Shown one piece after another: positions 52,301-63,294 of a stretch of 64,000 nt of DNA. The notes beneath the pieces were generated by a model. It made no database searches, was not told where the DNA came from, and saw only the letters and a program-made list of their open reading frames with translations. The stretch is from Hymenopellis radicata. Lineage: Eukaryota; Basidiomycota; Agaricomycetes; Agaricales; Physalacriaceae. The translations under genes were made by a program, and so were the position numbers. Location of the stretch: the NCBI GenBank assembly GCA_015501595.1, contig JADNRX010000138.1, positions 1 to 64,000 of the forward strand, in the 5' to 3' direction. Position 1 is the first letter of the stretch. Every line of letters begins with the position of its first letter.

Positions 52301-53043
52301 GTTTTTACAGTCAGGCCAGTCCTGAATAACCTTAATGCGGTCAGCAGCAGGCTTTTATCCTGCATATGAGCATACATGCCCCACTACTACTATTTCGTCT
52401 ACATAGATAATAGCTTTAAGACTAGAGAACGTGCTACCGATATATTTTATACATTGAATGATTCTATTCATATTGTTAAGGTGTTCCCAAATGAATCGTC
52501 TGACTTTAAGATTCTCTGGAAGGACTTCCGGGTTTCCATCCTTATCTTCGTAACAAGTACTAGGTCCTTTGACTGATACATCATCAATGTAAGATCTGGT
52601 ATATGCAGGTATCTCGTCTTTGAGAATGTATGTTACATCTTCATAAAAGATGAGTACTGAATTAGTCCATCCCATAGGTAAGGTTCTAAGTCTTAAGGCT
52701 CCATAGGGTGTGGAGAACATAGTCATATCTCGTAAAGAGATTGCTAACAGACATTCATCATATCCTACATACAAGTCTAAAGTTCCTCCACAGGCTAAGC
52801 CAGTGAATGCTTCCGCCAACTCTTTCATTGCCGGAGGTAAACCCGAGTGCGCAATAGTTACTGCGTTCAAGAGTTCTAAATTATGTACTAACCTTAACTT
52901 CTTACCATCTTTCTTAAGTACACAAAACTATCTTGATCTGTATGAAGAGTTGGATGGCTCATATACTCTCGTATCTATCTTGTTCTTAATAATCTTGCAG
53001 ACTTCTTCGTATATGCCCGAAAGAATTGGGATGTTCCATAACA
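49381..53043 (-). pseudogene. Ty3/gypsy retrotransposon pol, fossil
   Basis: Read on the minus strand from 53043: GIYEEVCKII, VLKKDGKKLRLVHNLELLNAVTI, then RT with LDLYVGYDE, TLPMGWTNSV and the catalytic SYIDDVSVKG (52870-52355). The RNase H region follows with many stops (52300-51400). Integrase comes next: AWAEKDFFVRNEKLY, EIITDNSP (second Asp), then after an inserted element ITAYNKQANGKVERGYWD (Glu), the lysine-rich RVTAAKKKTAERFIEQFK and a C-terminal FMGPYVVVIRITAENYVLCDLN block to 49381. Gag, protease and LTRs are absent. Multiple stops and frameshifts show it is long dead. Base composition is more AT-rich than that of the copia and Ngaro elements. Confidence 0.87.
50071..50734. mobile_element. 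TIR element inside the gypsy integrase, about 660 bp
   Basis: Left TAGGCCGCATCCACAAGTGAC and right inverse are exact over 21 bp, extending to AAGATAGG if the flanks are included. It separates the second Asp from the Glu of the integrase. The minus strand has an A-box-like TGGCGCAGTGGC near 50425-50436. The target duplication is ambiguous (TA/TTA region). Non-coding. Confidence 0.75.
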
Positions 53044-53049
53044 CCTATG

Positions 53050-53880
53050 GTGTATGCGGCAGGCTTAGCTATAAAAGTACCCCTTATCACACTGCTTATA
53101 AGCACTGGAGCCTTTGTCTAATTTTCTGCTTATAAGCAGTTGAATCTGAGTAACCCTAGGCAGTGCTCTCAAATCCTAGGCTGGGTCTCTGAGTCATCAA
53201 CATTAAATGCGGCAGTACAGTCCATTTCTTTAAAATGCATGCGTGCTCGGCTGATGCCGCCACACACATTTGGGCATCTTCGGGCATACCCAATGGGTCA
53301 ATTTGGGCTGCCGGCATTTCGGCATTGAATCACTAGGCGGGGTCCGGGGCGTATTAGGCACGCTATACGGGCGGGCTTGCTCTACAAATTGATACAGGCT
53401 CTTGTATAGTATCTGTTACTGCCCTAGAAATGTTAATGGAATAAAATTCCAGCAGGAAATAATGGATATATCGCTGCAAAAATGGATACCATTGTCCGGA
53501 CCAGGGTTGAATGCCAAAAATAGCTCAGGCGCTACTCGCTGGGTGCGCAGGCAGGTGGGACTGTTTCATTCATAGTAATTAACACCTCAGATGCTCGTAA
53601 TTAAGAGGAAAGGCTCCAAGCGCCGCTACAAATCATAGAAGGAGACGGTTCATTGGGCCCGATCTAGGTTACCAAAACGGGGTTGCTCCCACTTCCCGTC
53701 GCGCTGGCGCCACCCTCGTTGTCGCTTTTGGTGAATAAACAGATATCAGGAATCAGGATACATATGGACAGCATGAATGTCAATAGTATTTGTATCACTC
53801 GTCAGAATGTCAGAACGACACGCCACAAAGACTCAATCAGGCATCTCTAACCGTCAGAATCAGTTCAAAACAATCTGCAT
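53050..53880. other. No gene recognised
   Basis: Short inverted words (CTGCTTATAAGCAG near 53089-53130; GGGCATCTTCGGGCATACCC near 53271) but no element boundaries or coding sequence. Confidence 0.4.
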
Positions 53881-53888
53881 ATGCAGCA

Positions 53889-53962
53889 CTGTGGCACAGT
53901 GGATAAACACTCATAGTCCATTGCACCGCACTTCACGGTCTCATGTTCAAGCCTTGATGCTC
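53889..53962 (+). ncRNA. tRNA-like sequence with A and B boxes (SINE-like)
   Basis: A box TGGCACAGTGG (53892-53902) and B-box-like TGTTCAAGCC (53944-53953), spaced about 42 bp apart, followed by T-runs at 53965 and 53973. No acceptor stem pairs, so it is a tRNA-derived element rather than a tRNA gene. Confidence 0.4.
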
Positions 53963-53979
53963 ACTTTTTGCATTTTTTG

Positions 53980-54400
53980 CCGCTTTTGTTCAAGACCACT
54001 AAGTTGAATTTTTGTTTGATTGGGAACGACATTGAAGAAAAAGAATGTGGGCATGGCGCAAGGCATAGCATGCTCAATTTTTTTTCTTGATAGCAATGCC
54101 ACACACGCTGGACAATGTAGCGCAGTAGTGACGGGGCCATAAGAATGGATGTGTATACTAGCTAGACACCACAGTAGGGTTCATTCACTACCCCCGCTGC
54201 GCCATGTTTCCACGAAACGCCGTGGATTAAGATGGTATTGAGCACACTCCGCAACTATTACATACATCGATAGATAAGTAAATGTAATCAATGTCAAGTG
54301 GTGTCAAGAACGGTAAATTATTGAAGTAGCGCGAAGTCCAACAAGAAGTCCAACAAGTAGCAAGAATATGGAAAGCATTGAAAGAAATATAAGCCATGGA
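53980..54400. other. No gene recognised
   Basis: AT-rich stretch between the tRNA-like sequence and the multicopy-family gene; nothing identifiable. Confidence 0.45.
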
Positions 54401-54888
54401 AGACTTACTCGATGAAGTGTCCGAACACCCAAATGCAATCCGAAACAGCTGCGTTCCACTCCGCTTTGGCGACAACATCGTTACTACATGCTGCCCCCCA
54501 CCACGCTAACGTCGCCATGATACTGTACAGCCCGTTCAGACCGCTTGTCCGAAGAACCTCCTAGTCCGCCATCTGAGGACGATGAGCCTCTCAGAAAGGT
54601 GCCATTTCATATGTCACACCCCTCTCCTTTGGCTGGAGCGCCGTCCACCAAGCCCAAAATGTGTCGGCCATAGTATTTGCCGACTTGGGCAAGTTCAATT
54701 GTGCAGAGGGCTTTCGAGCATTCTGAATCCAGAGCGAAGTCCACTTGGGTCGCAATTTATGCGTCGGAAGGGCGGGACGCTCCTCGAAGTTCTGATCAAA
54801 CTCGAGAAGGAAGAAGGTGTTGATCAATGCCGTCCAATCCCCGCCAAGATTGAACCCTTGCAGGAAGTCAAGTGCACTTGTCATCCAT

Positions 54889-56242
54889 TAGAGACCTCAA
54901 CGAGTTTTCGGATCACGCGGAAACTCGAGTACTCGATCTGGTCGGGGTCTCGGTGATCCGACTCGTTTGATCCGCGGATCGATAACGAGTCGGATCATAT
55001 ACGGATCGCGAGTACGGCTTTGGAGGCACGAGTACTTGCCGCGAGTACTCGGTCTGACTCGCAATTATGTAGATATATATTTAAAGTAAATTTATAAATT
55101 TTTTATAAGTTAAACGGGCCCTTGCGTCGCCCAAATGAGACGTTCGCGTGAATTTCTCGCGAGTTCTCACAATCCAGCAAATGCCGAGAGGCCGCGTAAG
55201 CCTGCGATCACAGCCTCTCTCTCTCTCATCCTTACTACCACAACCTCCCAGGGAGTGACGACTGTCGCCCCTGCCGCTCTGACGATTGTCAGGCGGCATC
55301 TGAGGTGGCGATCTGGGTCTCGGCTTTGTGCCGGGCCTGCTGCTGCTGTCTCTGTGACAGCAGCATAATAACGACCCGACCACGACCGTGATGAGGACAA
55401 GAGGACGATGCGGACACGAGGACAACGCAGATGGAGGATGAGAGGATGGCGAGAAGGAGGAAGAGGAGAAGGAGGAGGATGATGACGCGTCAATGAGGAT
55501 GACGCGTCAACTACAACGACGGCGGCCATCCCACCACCACCACCACTCCCACCACGAGTCCTACCACCTCCACCACCACTCCCACCACCCTCAATCTGTG
55601 CTCATGCACGGTTGAGCATCCCCGTGCCATTGCCCGGGGATAGAGCATGCCACGAGTTTCGGCCAGCGCAGGTAACTCGCAGGTAACCTGCGACTCGCGA
55701 CTTGCGACCCGGGTTCGCGCAAGTCGCAGGTTTGAGGTTGGAGCATTCTCCAAGTACTTGCGCAGGTTCCGGTAGTCAGTTGAGCTATAATATTATGCAT
55801 ATAAACTGCGTTATACATATGAATATGATTCAACAGAGCTGCAATAGGCTATAGAGATGATGTTTGCACTTGTTTGACCTCAGTTGGGGGGGATATGAGT
55901 GGGTTATAGCTCAAAACTCGTCAAAAACTCGCAAACTCGCGAGTTTTAAACCCGCGACTCGCGAGTTTGAGACAAGTCGCAAGTCCGGACTTCAGATATG
56001 CAAACTCGCGCAAACTCGACCCGCCGGACCCGGGTTTAGACTCGTGGCATGCTCTACCCGGGGATGCTCGCCGGGCATGAATAGATTTGGGCCCTCTGAT
56101 CCGCGAGTTTACTCGCGAACTCGCTTGACTCGACCCGTCTGACTCGCGAGTCAACAGCGGATCACGAGTACGCTCTTCAGAGCACGAGTACTCGGTCGAT
56201 GGATCGCGAGTCATACCCGAGTATGACTCGTTGAGATCTCTA
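54889..56242. mobile_element. TAGAGACC-family hAT-like element, complete, with nested MITE
   Basis: Left TAGAGACCTCAACGAGT, right inverse TAGAGATCTCAACGAGT; perfect 8-bp target duplication tcatccat at 54881-54888 and 56243-56250. Subterminal zones are rich in GAGTACTCG, GATCCG and ACTCGCGAGT. The interior includes a GCTGCTGCTGTC/GACAGCAGC hairpin (about 55339-55366), a GCGTAAGCC word at 55193 and a (CCA)n tract near 55530-55590. Non-coding, about 0.94 kb without the nested MITE. Confidence 0.92.
55641..56056. mobile_element. TAGAGCATGCC-family hAT-like MITE, 416 bp, nested
   Basis: TIRs TAGAGCATGCCACGAGT and exact inverse; perfect 8-bp target duplication cccgggga at 55633-55640 and 56057-56064. 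Same length as the copy at 44684-45099, in opposite orientation. It sits in the distal arm of the surrounding hAT-like element. Confidence 0.93.
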
Positions 56243-57142
56243 TCATCCATGGTGGCGCCTCCGACTCCAGCAATGCTACCAACCGCGGTATACGCGACGG
56301 AAGAGGTGAGGTCGCAAGTGGTTGTAGAATCGGTGGTAGGCACATCGGGGGGGGGGTGGGATGGGATTCACTGGTAGCTGGGACAGTAGCTCGGGTTGAT
56401 TAGGCCCGGCACAAGTTGGGCCAAGGGAAGAATCGTTCGAGCCCGATGTGGGTTCCAGAAGCCGCGGGTCGATACGCATGTTCATGACGTTCATGACGTC
56501 TCCCAAAGGAAGCTGGGGACCTGGAAGAGGATGATTGAGAAGGGAAGGTGGTTGTAGTGTAGACGAGGGTTGCTCCCGTTCATCCGCGCAGAGCGTCGCA
56601 TGGGCTCCGTGGGCGCACCCGACACTGCATCCTCCTCATCTGAGTCTTCATCGACTGTTCGATCAATTGATTTCTGACCACCTCAGCGTTTAGTGCTTGA
56701 GATCCTCGCGGTGCACGTTTTCGCTTCCCTGTCGGTGCGTCTGCCTGAGATGCGTCCTCTCCTGCAGGACGAGCACTCATGATGGGAACGTCGGTAGTTC
56801 CTTGCGAATTTGTAGGGTCGGTGTTCCTTGGGTATCCCAAGGATGTACCACACCAGGATGGGCGAACCAAGGCAGGGTGCTGAGCATGAGAGTTCCTGGC
56901 AGCGCTCGCTTCTGCTGATCCTCCAGAGCTGTCAAACAATTCAGTAAGTGGATGACATCTTGCGCGATAAATACGTACTAAAACACGACATTGCATATTC
57001 CCCAATAGCAGCCTCAAACATCTTGAAGCACCTCTTTCCCCGCTCAGCGTCAGCCTCGTAAAACACCTTCGGTGCTGGCGCTAGATTTTTGCCTGCATTT
57101 AGATTGGAAACGGTCAGGTGAGGTCTGCCGAAAATACAATAA

Positions 57143-59230
57143 CACTGGTGGCAAAGTTCGGATTTTTTAGAATTTTTGCAAGTTAAAAATCTTATAGATT
57201 TTAAATACTTTTTTTAACTTAAAATTTTATAAATAAAATTCTTAAATGTTACGCTTGAACTTATGATATTAAAAATTATGTAAAATCCCAAAGTAAGTTC
57301 AGGAATTTCATTTAGAGTATTTCTTGGATTTTTAACCTATTTTAGAAGGGTAGAATTAGTATAAAAAATTTGAATTCAGGGTTTCAAGTTTTAAAAAGAA
57401 AATTACTAATTAAAGGCGATGATAATATTACTGAAAACAGCAGTATTAAATCCAAGAGGCAAATTATAGATTTTCTAAGGATTTACTTAAGTATTATTTA
57501 TAGATATTACTTATATATATATTTAGTAAATTATAAAAGAATTAATATATACTTTCTTTGCAACAGAATTTACACCAGTGAAAGATAAAAATCCAAAATC
57601 CAAAATACAGATTTTTTTAGATAAACAAAGAATTAAGAAAGGTAGAAATAAAATATGAAATACTGCAGTCAAAAATCTAAAATTTATTACAGAGATTTAT
57701 TTTAGTTTATTGAGTTTAGAATTCGGAATGTATTAATAGATGTTTATTAGGAAAATATTATAAATATATTCAGTAGTATTGTTAGTCGAGAAAATTAGTA
57801 AAAAAAGGATTAAAAAATCTAAATTGATATATTTCAGATTTTTTACTTTAAAAAAGTGAAAAATTATACAAAAAGATAATAAAAAAGATAATATTATATA
57901 TAGAAATAATTATAGTGAATATGAATATTTGAAATTCAAAATATAAAGCAAAATTAAGAACAAACATAATATGAGACCTGGATAATAGCTGAATGCATCT
58001 ACAAAGCAAGCATCAATATGGCTCTGCACCTATTCTGTGAATGAAATTGATGATCATATTTTGACAGGTGTTATATAGCTTCATTAATTCTGAAGATATA
58101 GTTCTGTATTCTTGCAGATTTTTTAGAGGACACAGGTCTGGGAAGTGGCCACAGGTAATCATGAGGCAGATAAGCAAAAAATCTGGGTTCCGACTTGTGG
58201 CATGCTCTAATGCAGGAATGAGCAGATTTTTATATAATACTGTACTCACATGACTATAGATTGCGTCTATCAGCCCCCAGATTGGTAATCCGCTCATCTG
58301 GATTGTGAATCCGTATTTAGAATTCACTTCAGCTACGGCGCACACACTCGTAGTGCGTGTATTTATTTTCAGAACCAGCACAGAGCCCTATCCGTCCTTT
58401 GCCTTATAGATCTATTCAGCTATTATATTTATATTTGTAATTTTAAATATTGATTTTCATTATAATTATTACTATATATAAGATAATCTTTTTTACGCTC
58501 TTTATTTATAATTTTTCAGTTTTTCAAAATAAGAAATCTGAAATCTATGGATTTAGATTTTTCAAACCTTTTTTACTAATATTCTGAACTTACAATAATA
58601 ATGAATAGATCTATAATACTTTCCTAATAAACTTCTATTATATATGCTAAATTCTGAAGTTAATAAACTCAATTAAATTCATCTAACAAATTTTAGATTT
58701 TTGATCGAGGTATTTTATATTTTATTTCTACCTTTCTTATTCTTTGTTTCTCTCAAGAAATTCCTATTTTACATTTTAGATTTTTATCTTCGACCAATCC
58801 AAATCTTCTTTGAAAGAAAGTATATATTAATTCTTTTATAATTTATTAAATATATATATAATTACTTTTTATAAATAATACCTAAATAAATCTTTAGAAA
58901 ATCTGTAATTTCTATTTTCGATTTAATACTGATGTTTCCACTGACATTATTATGTCCTTTAATTGGTACTTTCTACTTTAAAAACTTGAAACTTTGAATT
59001 TAAATTTTTCATACTAATTCTACCCTTCTAAAATAGATATAAAATTCGAAGAATACTCTAAATAAAATTCATAAACTTAATTTCGGATTTTATATAGTTT
59101 TTATTACTCGAAGTTCAACTGTAACATTTAAGAATTTTATTTATAACATTTTAACTTAAAACAACTATTTAAAATCTATAAGATTTTTAACTTAAAAAAT
59201 CCCTAAGAAATCCAAACTTTGCAACCAGTG
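57143..59230. mobile_element. AT-rich foldback element with about 800-bp inverted arms
   Basis: Ends CACTGGTGGCAAAG and inverse CACTGGTTGCAAAG; taa flanks both sides (57140-57142, 59231-59233). The arms (57143 to about 57950 and about 58425-59230) are inverted copies of each other throughout, with moderate divergence. About 80 percent A+T by eye, against near 50 percent outside. The less AT-rich centre (57960-58420) has no recognisable gene but includes a relic of a TAGAGCATGCC MITE end at 58187-58211. A TAA duplication is compatible with a PIF/Harbinger-type element, which is inference only. Confidence 0.85.
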
Positions 59231-59336
59231 TAAAAACCTACATCAAGACATTGATTTGTCCTCCCTTCCGAGGCTCAGGTCCGCCGAAAGAGAACATGCA
59301 GTTTCCCCCGAGCATAGAAGCTATGCCATCAAGAAG

Positions 59337-59870
59337 TAGAGACCTCAACGAGTCAGATCCGGATCTGACTCGCGATTCGTGAGGCGAGTACTCGAGGCTA
59401 AAAGCCTCGATCTGCGATCCGCATTTGACTCGACTCGCGAGTCAAACAAGTCGAGTACTCGCGCACGATCCGGATTATCAACGGATCGCGCAGATCAGCC
59501 CCCCTCACACTCATCCAAAGTTCATTCATGCTCAGCAAGCATCCCCAGACAATAGCATAGGGACACTCAGCCGTGCATGAGCACAGACTGAGGGTGGTGG
59601 GAGTGGTAGGAGCAGTGGTGGTGATGGTGGTGGTGGTGGTGGTGGTGGTGATGGGCATCATCAGCGCGTTGCGGTCCGCAGAACCTCCTCCTCAGCATCC
59701 TCTCCTCCCCAACACATTCTGCCTCATCGTCGTCGTCCTTGATGCGTGTCGTCATAGTCGTCCGGTAGTTGTAGTCGTCCGCTGCTGTCATAAAGACAGC
59801 AGCAGCGGGCTCGGCACACAGCCAAAGCCCAGATCCGGACACCACTAAGGAGCAGCACGGTATGGCGGGT
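59337..59870. mobile_element. TAGAGACC-family hAT-like element, left end and part of interior
   Basis: Starts TAGAGACCTCAACGAGTC after octamer tcaagaag; contains GAGTACTCG words, a (GGT)n tract (59594-59650) and a GCTGCTGTC/GACAGCAGC hairpin (59781-59806) in the reverse order to the copy at 54889-56242, so it is inverted relative to it. No right end found before 64000. Confidence 0.65.
59596..59652. repeat. (GGT)n microsatellite
   Basis: Imperfect GGT/GGTGAT array; the minus strand reads as polyhistidine, a by-product. Confidence 0.8.
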
Positions 59871-60177
59871 AACACACGGTATGACGGGTCGGGTAACCCG
59901 CGGGACGGGTATGGGATCCGATTCAGTATACCGCCATACCCGAGCTAATGATTCGTGCCCGCCGCCGACCCCCGAGCAATTGCGCAGGGGCTGGCCGACA
60001 TGCATGATATATTTGCGACAGGGTGGGGAGAGTAAGCGGGAGGAGATGGTGGTGGCGACAAACGGGAGGGAAACAATAAAAAGTGAAAGAAATGCGCACC
60101 GTTTAGGGCTGGAAGCGTCTGCGACGCCTTCCGCCCCGAAAATCAACCCATTGCCTCGTTGGAGGAAATAACAAGAT
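59871..60177. repeat. GGTATGGCGGGT-rich repeat fragment
   Basis: GGTATGACGGGTCGGGTAACCC and GCCATACCCGAGCT form palindrome-rich DNA; AGCAATTGC-CAGGGGC near 59979 resembles the internal motif of the TAGACC elements. Boundaries unclear. Confidence 0.4.
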
Positions 60178-60708
60178 GGTGCGGAGGCTCATCCAGCCTC
60201 TTGAAGCCCGCCAAAAGTTGTCCTCGCGTTCGCGGGGGCCTTACGCATCGTGTTTTCGAGGGCGCGCAGATCGCCGCAGAGGCTCCAAGCCCGTCCAAGC
60301 CGTCCAGTCGTTATACAGCCTCGTCCGGAGGGCTTACGCGTGTCGGAGGCCAAGAGGGTGAAGATCGCGAAGAGGAAAGAGCAAGTGAAGGCTAAGCAGG
60401 ATCTGCTTGATAAGACGTCTCTGATAAACATCTCTGAGGTCGATGGACTGACAGGGAAAAAACTCGCACCGCAGATTGACAAGCTACTCGTATTGTGGGG
60501 ATCACGGGTTGGTCTGCCGAAGAAAGGGGATATGAAGCTGGTGGGACAAAAGAAGGCTGCACTGAAGGTGGCGCTATCGAAGCACGCGGTACTGCTGAGC
60601 GAAGGTGCTGTCCCGAATGGTGTTCTGGCGCCCGTCGCCGCAGAGACTGTTGAGGTGACCGTTGAAGCATGGCACGAGGATGAGGACGATGAGATGGATG
60701 AGAGCTAA
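60178..60708 (+). pseudogene. C-terminal coding remnant of unknown protein
   Basis: One frame from about 60250 is open for some 150 codons to TAA at 60706: a basic segment (EAKRVKIAKRKEQVKAKQ), VDGLTGKKLAPQIDKLL, a lysine-rich stretch (DMKLVGQKKAALKVAL) and a strongly acidic tail (EDEDDEMDES). Composition and length suggest a real C-terminal exon, perhaps of a transposon-associated protein, but I cannot name a family. Upstream it runs into repeat DNA with a GTAAGCCC hairpin, so its 5' part is lost or lies in an exon I cannot see. Confidence 0.4.
60318..60339 (-). other. GCGTAAGCCC hairpin, copy 17
   Basis: Minus strand: GCC, bulged C, TC, loop CGGAC, GA, GGC. A degenerate partner (GCGTAAGGCC) lies at about 60236-60247. 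Confidence 0.5.
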
Positions 60709-60709
60709 A

Positions 60710-62142
60710 AGGTTTTTACATTCTCAAAGACTGTATCAAAGATATATAATACTTTATCACCTATTGTACAGTTCAGAATCATGAAAACGTGTTGGCGGGG
60801 CAGCGCGCACATCGACATCGAAAGCAAGAGCATCGATCAGCCAGTTACTTTTAAGTAACCGATTATCGGCCTGACCACCTCGGACCCTACGGATGCCCAC
60901 CACCACTAACAGCTTTCAATGCTTGAACAGGTTATAGGACATAACTGCTATTTGGCTGATGAATGTAATACCACTAATATCACTTTAATAACAAAGTCCA
61001 ACTAGCATTTCATATCTCTTATCAATAGTCATAGAGTATTGTTCAATTTATAGTAGGGCAAATAGGTCTGCAGATGTAAGGACGACTTCTTGACCTGATT
61101 ACTTCATTAATTCATTAGTCTGACACCTGGAGATCATGAATATAATATATATACATGTCCTATAGAAGAAATGAAGGCAGTAGCATGTGTGAGATACGTT
61201 AAATTGAGTCGACAATCCTCCCTCTAGAGTGTGGGAATTTTGATCAAAACTTCAGTGGGAGGAAGACTGACCTCTAGAATAATACTGGTCTCTTCACCAA
61301 ATGACATGGTTCCTTTTGTAAAAAGGTTGTAAATGAATGTATAAAGGTAGCCCAGTACAATTTAGAGAGGTATCCTTATATTAAATAACTAGAAATGTGA
61401 AAATGCTCAAATCAGCATTGGGGACCTATCTATACATGGACTACTGGGTTGGGGACACTCTCCATATCATGAATAAAGGTTTATTAGCATTATAAACGAT
61501 GTATGAACGTTGTAGGTCTCCAGAGTGGCAGGATCCTGTGCAATATCCCTAGTGGCCCTGGAGCAGTCATCCTGATATATCTCTTGAACCCTTCCATGAA
61601 GTCACCTGAAAATAATATCAGATATCGGTCTATAGTACCTCTAAAAGGTATCAAAGTCTCAAGGCTATAGGCTATGTACAAGGCCTACTAGAAGTGTAGC
61701 GCATTTTTGCACCCCTAATATCTCCTCCAGTTTTGAAGCTATTGCAAAATGGTTTACACCATTGGATTCCCAGCCCAAAAAACTATAAAAAAGGTTTTCA
61801 TCACCCCAGCAGCCACTCCCTACAGCAGCATTCAGTATTGCCTACCCCATCCATTCCAGCCCTGCCCTGATCAAAAATGTGCCACAATTGCGTAGCCAAG
61901 GGCATCCCCTACCCATCCCAGGGTCCACTGATCATCTCCCATCAATATCTAATCTCTTCATTGAAGGAATCTATTATTGGATATGTACCTGCTAGATCTA
62001 TCTATTATTAGCTATCTGCTAATGCCCTACCCCAGCACAGCCACCCGGCATGTATGGCATCAGTGTGCTGCTGGCCTGCCAGCGATGCTGTGTTGGAACA
62101 TAGAGTATCAGTATTCTGTATTGATTTCCGATATTTATAATG
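60710..62142. other. No gene recognised
   Basis: Looks like ordinary AT-leaning non-coding DNA. No TIR pairs, exons or tandem arrays that I can support. Confidence 0.5.
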
Positions 62143-62610
62143 CTGCTCCGAGCCCGTCATCACTGTCCCGAACGTCGACGAGCTCGTTCCGTTGATGATC
62201 GGGGACCGATCTGAACAATCCGGACAGTGATCGAACACTGTTCTCTCTCCCTTTCACCACCACCAGCAGGCTCGTCAACCCCGCCGCCTTTCGACGACAT
62301 ACTGGCACCATCTGCACACTTTTTTCATTTCCCCCTGGACCCCCAGAACATCGAAATTGTGCCAACGAAGAACCTCCGCATAAGCCCCAGATGGCGGGCA
62401 GCTGTCGATACTAGAGGCCGACTTTGAGGGAGAGGATGGATATGCTGCTGCTCACCTATTGGTGAGGCAGCACGCAAGTACATATTTTTTATTCTTTTTT
62501 ATTCTTTATTCATGTCCACCAGCATGGAACGGCGGTGACAGCGACGACTTTTGAGTCATCGCCCACCACCACGACCCACGCGTAAGCCCCAGTGAAAACC
62601 CCCCAGTGTC
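62143..62610. mobile_element. CATCAGG-family interior fragment
   Basis: CCGAGCCCGTCATCACTGTCC and the following hairpin region match 17412-17520 of copy A; 62310-62402 matches 440-535 of copy C, ending in the same hairpin. No CATCAGG end nearby, so it is a fragment or a diverged relative. Confidence 0.6.
62378..62402 (+). other. GCATAAGCCC hairpin, copy 18
   Basis: GCC, bulged C, C, loop, G, GGC, then AGC. Confidence 0.5.
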
Positions 62611-63294
62611 AGATCATCTCGTAGAGTGAAAAAATCCCTAGACCCTGATTTCATGCTGTGGCAAGGAATGAAATGATCTGATACGATATTTTAGACTAGA
62701 TATTTGTGGGAGAGAGCTTCCCAGAGTGTGCGATCTTGTAAAACAGATGGCACACGACTATGCACGACCGGGCACAATCCTTTCCTTTGCTAGCATTGCC
62801 CAATCAATTGCATAACCCCAGTATCATCGCACAATAAAATTTAGATGCCAAAAAGTTGCTCTATTGCCCTCGAGGATAGCATAAAGTAAACTATTCTAAT
62901 GCCTTTGGGGCGACGTGTACTGTAGTAATCAACCAGTCCTCCGCGGGCTGTTCCGTTCATCGGCAACAGCTCTAAGAGCAATACACCCCACGCCGGCGGC
63001 GGGCATGGTCACGGACACACTGCACCACCGCCTTGCGCCTGCCACTCCATCCTTCCTCGTATTCTCATCGTATTCCGAAGTCCACTTAGTCATCGTCATT
63101 CTTTGTGCTGCGTCGTCTTTGTACTATGAACAGACAATGAGTAGCAGATGGAATAAGGAAGGATGATAGTTTTTAGAAGTGAAACGTAGCTAATCTTGAT
63201 CGTGATGCTCTGACAGGATCACAGACTCTTAGACTTCCTCGTACTTGAGAAGACCCTTGATCGAACGTCTCTGGCAAGTTCTCACAGGTTTTCA
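62611..63294. other. No gene recognised
   Basis: Unassigned non-coding DNA before the last hAT-like element. Confidence 0.45.

Larger units (their letters stand above)
54405..59336 (-). pseudogene. Second member of the multicopy agaricomycete family, split by insertions
   Basis: Minus strand. From 59336: LLDGIASMLGGNCMF, GGPEPRKGGQINVL, then a donor GTAGGT at about 59240. The intron contains the whole AT-rich element (57143-59230) and ends TAAATGCAG near 57090. Next come NLAPAPKVFYEADAERGKRCF and FEAAIGEYAMSCF, an intron (about 56981-56933), LEDQQKRALPGTL, then shifted frames (KRKRAPRGSQALNAE; a frameshift at the 10-base G/C run near 56347-56356). An inserted hAT element (54889-56242) follows, then DWTALINTFFLLEFDQNF, LPTHKLRPKWTSLWI, FWAWWTALQP and LYSIMATLAWWG to about 54405 (possible GTAAGT donor). 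The FWAWW-LQP and LAWWG landmarks match 25843-26897. Function unknown. Confidence 0.65.

Noticed and set aside
59596..59680. Polyhistidine-coding frame on the minus strand
   Set aside because: Produced by the (GGT)n microsatellite.
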